A DNA stretch of 33,587 nt from positions 1 through 33,587 of the forward strand of contig CALVBH010000096.1 of the NCBI GenBank assembly GCA_944325765.1, in the 5' to 3' direction. This document shows positions 1 through 7,767 of this stretch, in pieces. This DNA is from an uncultured Bacteroidales bacterium. GTDB taxonomy: Bacteria; Bacteroidota; Bacteroidia; Bacteroidales; UBA932. Made by a program: the position numbers and the translations under genes. The notes beneath the pieces are model-generated. The model ran no database searches, had not been told where the DNA came from, and saw only the letters and a program-made list of their open reading frames with translations. The number at the start of each line of letters is the position of its first letter. Position 1 is the first letter of the stretch.

Positions 1-117
1 GGGCAAGAGACTTCGGACGGCGTAGCCGCCCGTGGCTTCGTGAACGGGAGGGACCCGCGCCGGAGGCGTGGGAGGGATAGCACCGGCAGGTGCGTACCGG
101 GCCGAAGTCCCTTGCCC
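1..117. other. Multi-branched palindromic element (structured RNA or dispersed repeat)
   Basis: Positions 1-16 pair with 102-117 (15 of 16 bases, a single A/C mismatch at 8/110). Inside this outer stem are at least three further hairpins: CCCGT 29-33 with ACGGG 44-48, CGCGCC with GGCGTG around 56-69, and GCACC 80-84 with GGTGC 89-93. The result is a cloverleaf-like fold. It begins exactly at the window edge, so it may extend upstream. No convincing protein is encoded. It could be a small noncoding RNA or a dispersed palindromic repeat; the sequence alone does not decide. Confidence 0.45.
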
Positions 118-164
118 GCAGGCTCCAGAAAAGTCTTGTCTACTACAAAGTCAGAAAAAATCGA

Positions 165-201
165 AAGTCCCTAAATCGCAATCTCAGCGGTCTAGGGACT
201 T
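165..201. other. Hairpin upstream of yicC
   Basis: A perfect 9-bp inverted repeat, AAGTCCCTA at 165-173 and TAGGGACTT at 193-201, with a 19-base loop. It has no clear T-run on either strand, so it is a weak terminator candidate. Its AGGGACTT core resembles the outer stem of the element at 1-117. The remaining bases between 118 and 292 show nothing else I can name. Confidence 0.35.
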
Positions 202-253
202 ATATTATCCTATGTTTGACAAAATCAAAGTGTCAAAGACAGGAAGATAACGA

Positions 254-270
254 TAAATTTGCTATTTTTG
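254..270 (+). promoter_or_regulatory. Candidate promoter for yicC
   Basis: Two overlapping-style Bacteroidota -7 boxes of the form TAnnTTTG occur here: TAAATTTG at 254-261 and TATTTTTG at 263-270. They lie 22-31 bases before the yicC start at 293. A clear -33 TTTG at the usual distance is not visible, so the exact start point is uncertain. Confidence 0.4.
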
Positions 271-292
271 CGCCGATAAAAGAAAAAAAGGT

Positions 293-1189
293 ATGATACA
301 GTCCATGACAGGCTACGGCAAGGCCGAAACTATACTCGAAACAGGAAAACTGACAGTCGAAATCAAGTCCCTGAACGGAAAAAGCGCTGATATCGGCATC
401 AAGTCCACCCTCCTGCCGAAAGATAAGGAACTCGTTGTCCGCCAGATGATTGTCCAGCGCCTCTACCGAGGCAACATCGATGTTTTCCTCACGTTCGAGG
501 CCAATGCCGCCGAGCCGGCAAAAGAGCTCAACTCCGACCTGGCTCTCGCCTACTTCAGACAAATCATGGACATCAACAGCCGCATCGAAGCCGAATTTCC
601 CGGCAGGGGCAATGCCGATGCCGGCAATACCCTCAACGCGGTACTCAGATTGCCCGACATCGTGGACACTTCGAAGAAACAGGACATCATCAATGACGGA
701 AACTGGGAGCAGGTCCGGCAGTGCTTCGATGAAGCCCTGGACAGGATATGCGAATACCGCGAAACCGAGGGCCGGAGCCTGTATGCCGACATCACTGCCA
801 AGGTGCGGAATATCCTGGATTTCATCCCGCAGATAGAACAGTACGAAAAGGAAAGGGTCGCCGCTGTGAAAGAAAGGATAGTTTCCCGCCTTGCCGAAAT
901 CCAGGCCCAGACCGACCACGACCGGCTGGAGCAGGAAATGATATACTATATCGAAAAGCTCGACATAAACGAAGAAAAGGTCAGGCTCCGCCAGCACTGC
1001 AGATACTTTATGGAAACCATAGACGGTGAAGCATTCCCCGGGAAGAAATTAGGGTTCATCGCCCAGGAAATGGGGAGGGAAATCAACACTACGGGGTCGA
1101 AGGCAAACCACAGCGAAATCCAGAAAATCGTCGTCAGGATGAAGGACGAACTGGAAAAAATCAAGGAGCAGAGCCTGAATATATTGTAA
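293..1189 (+). CDS. yicC: YicC/YloC family endoribonuclease
   Basis: The protein has 298 residues, the usual length for the YicC/YloC family. It opens with the family hallmark SMTGYGKA (residues 4-11) and ends with the DUF1732 C-terminal region (about 215-298), including FIAQEMGREINTTGSKANHS and a charged helix. Family members are cytoplasmic, metal-dependent endoribonucleases implicated in RNA turnover and stationary-phase survival; that role comes from homologues. The start is fixed by the SMTGYG motif. In many bacteria yicC is followed by gmk (guanylate kinase), but here the next gene is convergent and unrelated, with a 30-base gap. Confidence 0.93.
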   Translation: MIQSMTGYGKAETILETGKLTVEIKSLNGKSADIGIKSTLLPKDKELVVRQMIVQRLYRGNIDVFLTFEANAAEPAKELNSDLALAYFRQIMDINSRIEAEFPGRGNADAGNTLNAVLRLPDIVDTSKKQDIINDGNWEQVRQCFDEALDRICEYRETEGRSLYADITAKVRNILDFIPQIEQYEKERVAAVKERIVSRLAEIQAQTDHDRLEQEMIYYIEKLDINEEKVRLRQHCRYFMETIDGEAFPGKKLGFIAQEMGREINTTGSKANHSEIQKIVVRMKDELEKIKEQSLNIL

Positions 1190-1219
1190 AGCCAGTGTGG
1201 CAAGTCCCCTGCCGTAACG

Positions 1220-2041
1220 TCAGTTCAGGCGGATCTCGATCTTGCCGACATAGAGACCCCAGCAGCCGTCGGTGACGACAGGGACTTCCCGGCCTGAAGC
1301 ATCCCGGACGTATGCAGCCTCTTCCAGATAAGTGTGGGAATGCCCGCCGATGACCATGTCCACGTTTTCCACTCCCTTCAGGAGATCCTGATCAGTAAAA
1401 AAATCGCCCTCGTATCCCAAATGCGACAGACAGATTACTATGTCGCAACGCTTCTTCTCTTTCAGGAATTCCGCATACCTGTTCGCGGTTTCCACTGGGT
1501 CGAGATAAGTGATTTTGTCGGCTATGCTCTTGTCCACTACCACGGTAACATCCGTCAGAAGCCCGAAAAACCCGATTTTCAGTCCTGCGCGGCGGAGAAT
1601 GCAGTAAGGTTTCACGTATTTTTCCAAAGCAGGGTATCCGAAATCATAGTTCGCACAGACGACAGGACATTTCAGACGGCGGGCACGGCGGGCCAGTTCA
1701 TCCAGCCCGTTGTCGAATTCATGGTTTCCCAGACAGGCAACGTCATAACCCATCGCATTCATCACGTCCACTTCCACATCGCCTTTCATCAGAGTAAAAT
1801 AGGAAGTACCCTGGCTGAAATCCCCTGCATCCACGAGCAGGACCCTGTCCTTTCCCACGGCATTGCGCACGCTGTCCACGTATGCGGCCCGTTCTATGAC
1901 CCCGCCCAGACCGGCTTCTTCACCGGACCTTACCGGGTCGATATGGCTGTGGGTATCGTTTGTATGCAGTATCACCAACTCCTGGGCGCCGGCCAGGACA
2001 CAGCAGTACGAGAGGAATATTATAATCGATATCTTTTTCAT
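1220..2041 (-). CDS. Metallophosphatase: N-terminal catalytic half of a split 5'-nucleotidase
   Basis: The protein has 273 residues, with a signal peptide at 1-19 (hydrophobic stretch then AGA-QE). A calcineurin-like dinuclear metal site follows: NDTHSH (Asp29, His31), VDAGDFSQG, GNHEFD near residue 105 and GGHSHT near 230. It matches the N-terminal catalytic domain of UshA/CD73-type 5'-nucleotidases but stops before the substrate-specificity domain, which is encoded by the gene immediately upstream (20-base gap). The pair probably hydrolyses nucleotides in the periplasm, contacting each other in trans. It is the last gene of a run of minus-strand genes starting with holA. Confidence 0.9.
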   Translation of the reverse strand: MKKISIIIFLSYCCVLAGAQELVILHTNDTHSHIDPVRSGEEAGLGGVIERAAYVDSVRNAVGKDRVLLVDAGDFSQGTSYFTLMKGDVEVDVMNAMGYDVACLGNHEFDNGLDELARRARRLKCPVVCANYDFGYPALEKYVKPYCILRRAGLKIGFFGLLTDVTVVVDKSIADKITYLDPVETANRYAEFLKEKKRCDIVICLSHLGYEGDFFTDQDLLKGVENVDMVIGGHSHTYLEEAAYVRDASGREVPVVTDGCWGLYVGKIEIRLN

Positions 2042-2061
2042 CTTCTACCGGTTCACTGAGT

Positions 2062-2907
2062 TCATTTACGGACATATCTGACCCTGCCGTCAGTCGAATA
2101 GACAACCGGTCTTCCGGCGGCCGTCTCCGCCTCCACATAGCCGAGCATCACGTCTATAATATCTATGTCATCGTACTCGATGATTTCCACGGCATTTTTC
2201 GCTACATAGAGGTTGTCCCCTCCGTTCAGCAGGAATGAAATGGTGGCCACGCCGTAGACCCTGTCGTCATCTATGGGGCTTCCGTCTATGGTGGCTGAGA
2301 CTATCCGGCCGTCACACACTTCCATCCGCACTCCGCCGAGAATCTGTATCCTCGTGGCGGCCATCTGTTCGAGTATGGCTCTGAGGTCCTTTCCTCTCAA
2401 TGCCACATACACGATGCTGTTCCTGAACGGAAACATGGAAAGCATATCATCCAAAAGAATATCGCCCTGCGGCATATTGATGCGGATTCCGCCGAAATTC
2501 CCGATACCGGCATCTACTTTCCTTCCGGATTTCTCCTCAACCGCCTTCATTATGGTATCTATAAAAAGATTCGACAGGGCGGATTCCGGCTCGGCAAGTA
2601 TCATCTGCTCCGGTGCATAGCCCACGACCTTCTTCACCGGAGCCATGGCCGGCTGGGCCGCCAGCACCACTGAAGCGACGGCAGGGACAGTTCCGCCCCT
2701 GAATATCCTCCCGTTCGGAGCGAAATAGGTTCTGCCCCTGACTTTTCCGACCGTCTCCGGAACGTTGTCGGCAGACGGAGAAGTGCAGCCTGTCCGCGAC
2801 CCGTCCATCGCGGCGCGGGACCAGTCCACGGTCAAGGTTGTGTCCCGCGCCTGAAGAGACCAGACCACGGACAAAGCGGCAAAAAGTATTGCTGTAAATT
2901 TTCTCAT
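2062..2907 (-). CDS. 5'-nucleotidase C-terminal (substrate-binding) domain protein
   Basis: From the ATG at 2907 the protein is 281 residues, starting MRKFTAILFA with a signal peptide ending near QA-RD. I prefer this start to the ATG at 2922 because it overlaps the upstream permease stop by four bases (ATGA), a typical coupled junction, and begins directly with the signal sequence. The 5'-nucleotidase C-domain signature is clear: GNFGGIR, then MFPFRNSIVYVALRGKDL. This domain binds the nucleoside and supplies the active-site cap in full-length UshA. It carries no metal-binding catalytic motifs of its own, so it likely works with the metallophosphatase encoded just downstream. Confidence 0.88.
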   Translation of the reverse strand: MRKFTAILFAALSVVWSLQARDTTLTVDWSRAAMDGSRTGCTSPSADNVPETVGKVRGRTYFAPNGRIFRGGTVPAVASVVLAAQPAMAPVKKVVGYAPEQMILAEPESALSNLFIDTIMKAVEEKSGRKVDAGIGNFGGIRINMPQGDILLDDMLSMFPFRNSIVYVALRGKDLRAILEQMAATRIQILGGVRMEVCDGRIVSATIDGSPIDDDRVYGVATISFLLNGGDNLYVAKNAVEIIEYDDIDIIDVMLGYVEAETAAGRPVVYSTDGRVRYVRK

Positions 2908-4295
2908 TTCTGTTTCAGCCATTTGTACAAATCCCTGAAAGTCGTTTTCTTCCCGTACATCAGGATTCCTATCCTGTATATCTTGGCGGAAATATACGCC
3001 ATAACCACGAAGGTTACCAGCAGAAGCCCTACCGAAAGAGCCAGTTCCCAGAACGGCACGCCGAACGGAATCCTCGCCAGCATCACGATGGGCGAAGTGA
3101 ACGGAATCATGGAACCCCAGAAGACTACCTGGCTGTCCGGAGCCTTGAACGCATAGAATGCTATGAAGAATGCCAGAAGAAGCGGGACAGTTACAGGCAT
3201 CTGCAGCTGCTGGGTATCGGCCTCGTTCTCCACCGCAGAGCCTATGGCCGCGAACAGCGAAGCATAAAGAAGATAACCGAGGATGAAATAAACTATGAAG
3301 CCCAGCAGGATTTCAGTGTAATTCAGAGAGGCGAGCGTCGAAAGGACGGCGGAAAGTTCGCTGTCGGACGAAACCGCTTCGGCAAGCATATCCGTATTCA
3401 TACCCGCTGCGTCCATAGTCCGGGAATCCACGCCCAGACCTTCCGCCATACGGGTCATCTGATCCGTCTGTACGGTAGCGGATGCCGTCACTGCCTCCAT
3501 TCCCACGAAAGAGCCGAAACCGAGTACCAAAGCCGCCGTCAGGACAATCCAGAGGAAGAACTGGGTCAGGGCCACGGCAGCCACGCCTATTATCTTCCCG
3601 AACATCAGTTCCAGAGAGTCCACGGACGATATCAGCACCTCGACCACTCTGGTGGACTTTTCCTCTATGACGCTCTGCATCACCATCGCCGAAAACATCG
3701 CGATGAACATATATATGACTACCGAAAGCACCAGTGAGACTATCATATAAACCTCGGAAGACGTTATCTTTTCCTCTCCGCTGTCATCCATGGTATAAGT
3801 CGAGACCGGGATATCGGTTTTCACGTCTTCCAGTATCTGCTTCAGTCCCTTGATATCGTATGAAGCCAGACGGTACTCCTCGATGGCGTTGTTCACCCCG
3901 CTGCCCACGGCCTCCTTCAGATCCACGCTCAGGGGTTTCTGGGAATAGGCGGCCACCGACACCGTTTTGGCTGCGGTATCGAGACGGGATATCGTCACCA
4001 GGGCGTCCAGCCCCAGGTCGAAATAACTGTTCTTCACTGAATCCACCGTATTCGAAGAAAAATCCACATAGTCTATCAGTTCGCTGTCCGTGAGATACGG
4101 CATCACGATGCCGGACTCGTCTACTACTCCGACCTTTTTGCCCTTGTCCTCTGCCATGAACATTATCACGCTCGGCAGAATGCACATGGCCGCGAAGAAA
4201 ATCGGTCCGAGAAAAGTGGTGAGGAGAAAAGACTTTTTCCTGACCTTTGTCAGGTATTCCCTCGATATGATGACATTTACTGTACGGAAATTCAT
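2904..4295 (-). CDS. ABC-2 type exporter permease, NatB-like
   Basis: The 463-residue integral membrane protein has the ABC-2 permease layout: one membrane helix near residues 22-45, a large extracytoplasmic domain of about 140 residues, then five or so hydrophobic helices between about 185 and 445. The N-terminus FRTVNVIISREYLTKVRKKSF is typical of NatB/YhaP-type permeases. It follows the ATP-binding gene (35-base gap) and should form a two-component efflux transporter with it. Family members export sodium or other small molecules, but the substrate cannot be read from sequence. Its stop codon overlaps the start of the next gene. Confidence 0.87.
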   Translation of the reverse strand: MNFRTVNVIISREYLTKVRKKSFLLTTFLGPIFFAAMCILPSVIMFMAEDKGKKVGVVDESGIVMPYLTDSELIDYVDFSSNTVDSVKNSYFDLGLDALVTISRLDTAAKTVSVAAYSQKPLSVDLKEAVGSGVNNAIEEYRLASYDIKGLKQILEDVKTDIPVSTYTMDDSGEEKITSSEVYMIVSLVLSVVIYMFIAMFSAMVMQSVIEEKSTRVVEVLISSVDSLELMFGKIIGVAAVALTQFFLWIVLTAALVLGFGSFVGMEAVTASATVQTDQMTRMAEGLGVDSRTMDAAGMNTDMLAEAVSSDSELSAVLSTLASLNYTEILLGFIVYFILGYLLYASLFAAIGSAVENEADTQQLQMPVTVPLLLAFFIAFYAFKAPDSQVVFWGSMIPFTSPIVMLARIPFGVPFWELALSVGLLLVTFVVMAYISAKIYRIGILMYGKKTTFRDLYKWLKQK

Positions 4296-4300
4296 AATCC

Positions 4301-4315
4301 TGCGCCGGAAGGCGG
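4301..4315. repeat. TGCGCCGGAAGGCGG hairpin, copy 1 of 3
   Basis: This 15-base sequence lies between the ABC ATPase and permease genes. It contains CGCC-GGAA-GGCG, a 4-bp stem closing a GNRA-type tetraloop. The same 15 bases recur twice at 33009-33057, more than 28 kb away and also between genes. Confidence 0.5.
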
Positions 4316-4330
4316 TTAAACGTTAGACTT

Positions 4331-5248
4331 CTATTCTTCTGTGACGAGTTTGATGAAAATGTCGTTCATCCTCGGTATCAGTTCCTTGTAGGAATGGACG
4401 GTTACCGGCAGGGCGGCTATGGCGCGAAAAGCCGCAGACCGGTCTGCAGCGGCATCCACGGCCAGTACGGCAGTATGGCGGCCCGAGTCTTCATTGTCCG
4501 AAAGGACTTTGTAAAAGCCCTGGGCCGAAGATATTGCCGCGTCAGCGGAATAAATGAGTTCGATGTGGTTCTGACCGTATTTATGGCGGATTTCATCGAC
4601 TCCTCCGGTGATGACGACGCGGGATTTGTTTATCAGCGCGATGTCGTCGCACAGTTCCTCGACGGATTCCATATTATGGGTGGAAAGCACGATAGTGGCG
4701 CCGTTCTCCTTCAGTTTCAGGATTTCATCGCGTATCAGCTGCGCATTTACAGGGTCGAAACCGGAGAAAGGCTCGTCGAGAATCAGCAGGGAAGGCTTGT
4801 GGACAACAGTGGTTATGAACTGTATTTTCTGGGCCATACCCTTGGACAGCTCCTCCACCTTCTTTCCCCACCAGCTCTGGATGCCGAATTTCTCGAACCA
4901 CATACGCAGTTCGGAGGCGGCTTCGCGCACGCTCATCCCCTTCAGCCGGGCGAAATACATGGACTGGTCGCCGACCTTCATTTTTCTGTAAAGTCCGCGT
5001 TCCTCAGGCAGATAGCCTATCTTCATCACATCCTGCTGCGTGATGGGACGGCCGTCGAAAAGGATGGTCCCGCTATTCGGAATAGTGATCCTGTTGATTA
5101 TCCGGATAAGTGTGGTCTTCCCGGCTCCGTTCGGCCCCAAAAGGCCGAAAATCTTCCCTTTCGGGATATTCACGGTCACATGGTCGAGGGCCGTCTTCTC
5201 TCCGAAACTCTTGCTCACGTCCCGGCACTCTATCATAAATTCTCCCAT
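4331..5248 (-). CDS. ABC transporter ATP-binding protein, NatA-like
   Basis: The 305-residue protein has all the nucleotide-binding motifs: Walker A GPNGAGKT at residues 38-45, a signature LSKGM near 148 (variant of LSGGQ), Walker B LLILDEP near 165 and the H-loop STHN near 200. A C-terminal extension of about 80 residues, ending IFIKLVTEE, is common in NatA/YhaQ-type exporters. It sits directly before the permease gene and probably energises it from the cytoplasm. MIECRD at residue 5 is an alternative start. It lies 21 bases after holA and is likely co-transcribed with it. Confidence 0.92.
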   Translation of the reverse strand: MGEFMIECRDVSKSFGEKTALDHVTVNIPKGKIFGLLGPNGAGKTTLIRIINRITIPNSGTILFDGRPITQQDVMKIGYLPEERGLYRKMKVGDQSMYFARLKGMSVREAASELRMWFEKFGIQSWWGKKVEELSKGMAQKIQFITTVVHKPSLLILDEPFSGFDPVNAQLIRDEILKLKENGATIVLSTHNMESVEELCDDIALINKSRVVITGGVDEIRHKYGQNHIELIYSADAAISSAQGFYKVLSDNEDSGRHTAVLAVDAAADRSAAFRAIAALPVTVHSYKELIPRMNDIFIKLVTEE

Positions 5249-5269
5249 ATTATCTTTCGTTCCAATATG

Positions 5270-6310
5270 TTAACTGTTCAAAATCCTGGCGACCAGTTCC
5301 ATCAGAAGCTCCTGCTGGGTCGCTTCCCCGGCATTGCCGCCCTTTCCCTTGAAATCGTATTCCTTTATCAGGGATATCACATTCATACATTTACGTGCGG
5401 GATAATTCGCCGCCGCCGAATCATATTCTTTTAAAAAATAAGGGTTTACACCCAATACCGACGCTTTTTCGGCCGTTCCGGCCCCGGGGTTCTTCATCAT
5501 CAGGGCCTCGTACCTCAGAATCCTGTAAAAATGATTGAAAAGCGGTGCCGTGGCGAGCAGCAGCACGAATTTCGGGGCACTGCCTATATAGGCCGCGATT
5601 TTCAGGGCCCTGGAAGAATTCCTGTAGGACAGTTCCTTCGTCAGTTCGAATATGCTGTACTGGCGGCTGATGCCGACGTTGTTCTCTATATCCTCAGCCG
5701 AGATTTCCCTGCGGTTTTCGGGCAGGTTCTTGAGCATCTTGTCCGTCTCGATGGCTATCTTGTTCAGGTCTGTTCCGGCGAATTCAGACAGAAGCGCGGC
5801 AGCATCCGGCGCTATGGACAGGCCTTTTTCCGAAAAGAACGAAGTGATCCAGCGGCTCATTTCATAGTCCCTGACCGGTTCCGAATCGACGACAACGCCG
5901 GTTTTCCTGACATTTTTATACAGTTCCTTCCGCTTGTCGGGCGAAGCCCCGTGAAAATAGAGTACCAGCACGGTGGTGGACAGCGGATTCTGGCAATACT
6001 TCGCCAATGAATCTACGGATTTCATCGACTGTGCTTCCTTTACGACCACGAGCTGTCTCTGCGCGAATACAGGGTAACGCATGGCTGCGGTCACGACCTT
6101 GTCGGCATCGGTGTCAGTCCCGTAAAAGACCGTCTGGTTGAAATCCCTCTCGCTGTCGTCCAGGGCATACTTCATAATGGCTTCGCAGACTGTTTCCGGA
6201 TAATACGGTTCCTCGCCCATCAGCAGGTAGACAGGCTTGAAGATGCCTTTCCGGACATCTTCCACTATTTCGCGGCACTGCGCGTGTGTATCTGCAAAAC
6301 CTTTTGCCAT
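5270..6310 (-). CDS. holA: DNA polymerase III subunit delta
   Basis: This is the clamp-loader delta subunit, which opens the sliding clamp on DNA in the replisome. It has GIFKPVYLLMGEEPYYPE near the N-terminus (degenerate P-loop region of the AAA-like domain), FAQRQLVVVKEAQSM, and the long helical C-terminal collar domain. I choose the ATG at 6310 (MAKGFADTHAQ, 346 residues). The reading frame stays open to 6382, but a promoter box (6317-6324) and a terminator (6379-6418) lie in that stretch. It probably heads the transcript containing the ABC exporter and the split nucleotidase. Confidence 0.88.
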   Translation of the reverse strand: MAKGFADTHAQCREIVEDVRKGIFKPVYLLMGEEPYYPETVCEAIMKYALDDSERDFNQTVFYGTDTDADKVVTAAMRYPVFAQRQLVVVKEAQSMKSVDSLAKYCQNPLSTTVLVLYFHGASPDKRKELYKNVRKTGVVVDSEPVRDYEMSRWITSFFSEKGLSIAPDAAALLSEFAGTDLNKIAIETDKMLKNLPENRREISAEDIENNVGISRQYSIFELTKELSYRNSSRALKIAAYIGSAPKFVLLLATAPLFNHFYRILRYEALMMKNPGAGTAEKASVLGVNPYFLKEYDSAAANYPARKCMNVISLIKEYDFKGKGGNAGEATQQELLMELVARILNS

Positions 6311-6316
6311 AGCCTG

Positions 6317-6324
6317 CAAATTTA
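6317..6324 (-). promoter_or_regulatory. Promoter -7 box for holA
   Basis: TAAATTTG on the minus strand, the Bacteroidota TAnnTTTG consensus, ends only seven bases before the holA ATG at 6310. Transcription would begin at or very near the start codon, suggesting an almost leaderless mRNA. No good -33 element is visible at the normal spacing. Confidence 0.5.
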
Positions 6325-6378
6325 TATAATTTTCGCTGATGTTTTTAAAATATTTCAATGAAGACTCTGCACCCCGAT

Positions 6379-6418
6379 ACAAAACAGGCGGGAGCCCTGA
6401 AAACTTCCGGACCCCCGC
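6379..6418 (-). terminator. Rho-independent terminator after hpf
   Basis: On the minus strand GCGGGGGTCC (6418-6409) pairs with GGGCTCCCGC (6397-6388), with two wobble pairs and an 11-base loop. CTGTTTTGT follows. It lies about 80 bases past the hpf stop codon and upstream of holA, separating the two transcription units. Confidence 0.6.
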
Positions 6419-6449
6419 GTCAATGTCGTTTGATATGTATCTGATTCAG

Positions 6450-6488
6450 CCGGCGGATTCAGGCCTTCAGGCGACGGCAGTCCGCCGG
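6450..6488 (-). other. Hairpin directly downstream of hpf
   Basis: CCGGCGGA at 6450-6457 and TCCGCCGG at 6481-6488 form a perfect 8-bp stem starting eight bases after the hpf stop. There is no T-run, so it may protect the mRNA 3' end or assist the terminator at 6379-6418. Confidence 0.45.
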
Positions 6489-6495
6489 ACATCCG

Positions 6496-6786
6496 TCAGT
6501 TTCCCCTTTTCTCCTTCACTCTGACCAGTTTTTCCTTCAGGACATCCAGACAGTCCACTACTGCATCCTCGAAGGTTCTCGCATTCCTCTCCACTACCAC
6601 ATCATTGCCCGGGATCTGCACCAGAACCTTTACGTTCTTGTTCTCGTGTTCCGGGAGCAGTGACATCGATACTTCCACACCGATGATTTCATCATAGAAT
6701 TTAGGCAATTTGGATAGTTTCTTTTCTACAAAGTCCAGCAGTTTCTGATCAGCATTGAACTTGATGGATTGTACTCTAATCTCCAT
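6496..6786 (-). CDS. hpf: Ribosome hibernation-promoting factor (short form)
   Basis: The 96-residue protein starts MEIRVQSIKF and contains the HPF/RaiA features: FVEKKLSKLPKF, the beta strand IGVEVSMSLL, and VVVERNARTFEDAVVDCLDVL. HPF proteins bind the 30S decoding centre and inactivate ribosomes in stationary phase. The length matches the short HPF class, lacking the C-terminal dimerisation domain. The start at 6786 is preferred over an in-frame ATG at 6831 because a GGAGG ribosome-binding site sits five bases before it and the family starts here. It overlaps the end of the recombinase gene, a pairing common in Bacteroidota. Confidence 0.92.
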   Translation of the reverse strand: MEIRVQSIKFNADQKLLDFVEKKLSKLPKFYDEIIGVEVSMSLLPEHENKNVKVLVQIPGNDVVVERNARTFEDAVVDCLDVLKEKLVRVKEKRGN

Positions 6787-7762
6787 TTTTACCTCCGTTT
6801 TTAGCCCTTGGATGGGCAGATTCATAAACATTTTTCAGTTTCTCGATGGAATTGTGCGTATATATCTGGGTGGCGGCCAGTGAGGAATGTCCCAAAAACT
6901 CCTTTATGGAATTCAGGTCCGCTCCGTCATCAAGCAGTTCCGTCGCCAGAGTATGCCTGAGGACATGCGGCGATTTTTTCCCGGAAAACCCTCCGGCATT
7001 CTCCAGTTCCTGTCTGACTATCCTGTCGACAAGTTCCGGATAGACAGGCCGCCCTTTCGCAGTGACGAAAAGAGGGGAATCCGCAGCCCATACGCCTCCG
7101 ACCATCGTGTCAACCGAATGTAAATATAGGGAAATTTCTTTACAAAACGATGGTAAAAGCGGAATTTCTCTCATTTTGTCTCCCTTACCCCTGACCCTCA
7201 GAACTTTGCGGGAGAAATCGATATCGCGGCGGCGCAGCCTGACCAGTTCCGAACGCCGGATGGCGGTATTGTAAAGCGTCGATACCACCGCCCTGCGGAA
7301 CCGGGCATTATAATCTTCCGGGTTCAAGTCCGGAATGTCGGAAGCATGGATTCCGGTAGAGGCGAAATAACGGCTGATGTCGGCTTCCTTGAAAAATTCG
7401 GGCAGACGCTTCTCCATGACAGGTCTTCTGACCAGTTTCACCGGATTAGAAGTCAGGACGCCCTCCTTCATCAGGAAACTGCAGAAACCGCTCAGCACGG
7501 AAATATGCAGATTCACCGTCCGCGGCTTCAGGTTACGGTTCAGCATATCCACTTCATAACCCCTTATAATATTGGGAATCAGAGACTCGGCCAGTTTCCC
7601 GTCTTCTTCAGACAGGGCAGGGCCGGCGGCACTCCCCTCCCGCTGCGGAACCTGCGCGAATTCACAGAACTGCCTAAGGCTTTCCGCATAAATGCTGCAG
7701 GTGCGCGGAGAATATCTCCTCACGACGGAAATATAATCTATATATTTGGCAACAAGCGACAT
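6776..7762 (-). CDS. xerC: Tyrosine site-specific recombinase, XerC/XerD type
   Basis: The 328-residue protein has an N-terminal SAM-like DNA-binding domain (about 1-100) and a C-terminal catalytic domain. The catalytic set is complete: Arg169 (NTAIRRSEL), Lys193 (VRGKGDK), His266 and Arg269 (HVLRH), His292 (LGHSS) and nucleophile Tyr301 (QIYTH). Such enzymes resolve chromosome dimers at dif. Housekeeping context between cca and hpf (five-base gap from cca, overlap with hpf) argues for a Xer recombinase rather than a mobile-element integrase. Whether it is XerC or XerD cannot be decided here. Confidence 0.88.
   Translation of the reverse strand: MSLVAKYIDYISVVRRYSPRTCSIYAESLRQFCEFAQVPQREGSAAGPALSEEDGKLAESLIPNIIRGYEVDMLNRNLKPRTVNLHISVLSGFCSFLMKEGVLTSNPVKLVRRPVMEKRLPEFFKEADISRYFASTGIHASDIPDLNPEDYNARFRRAVVSTLYNTAIRRSELVRLRRRDIDFSRKVLRVRGKGDKMREIPLLPSFCKEISLYLHSVDTMVGGVWAADSPLFVTAKGRPVYPELVDRIVRQELENAGGFSGKKSPHVLRHTLATELLDDGADLNSIKEFLGHSSLAATQIYTHNSIEKLKNVYESAHPRAKNGGKNGD
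6792..6796 (-). promoter_or_regulatory. Shine-Dalgarno site deciding the hpf start
   Basis: GGAGG on the minus strand lies five bases before the ATG at 6786. Strong Shine-Dalgarno sequences are uncommon in Bacteroidota. This one lies inside the 3' end of the recombinase gene and selects the short hpf start. Confidence 0.6.
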
Positions 7763-7767
7763 AACGG

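Noticed and set aside
1190-1219. Bidirectional terminator between yicC and the metallophosphatase
   Set aside because: Only a 4-bp GGCA/TGCC stem is visible and there is no T-run.
4394-5434. 346-residue plus-strand frame
   Set aside because: It is antisense to the ABC ATPase with all its motifs, and the product shows no known motif.
6776-7762. Recombinase as a mobile-element integrase
   Set aside because: It is embedded between cca and hpf with operon-like spacing; there are no attachment repeats or cargo genes.
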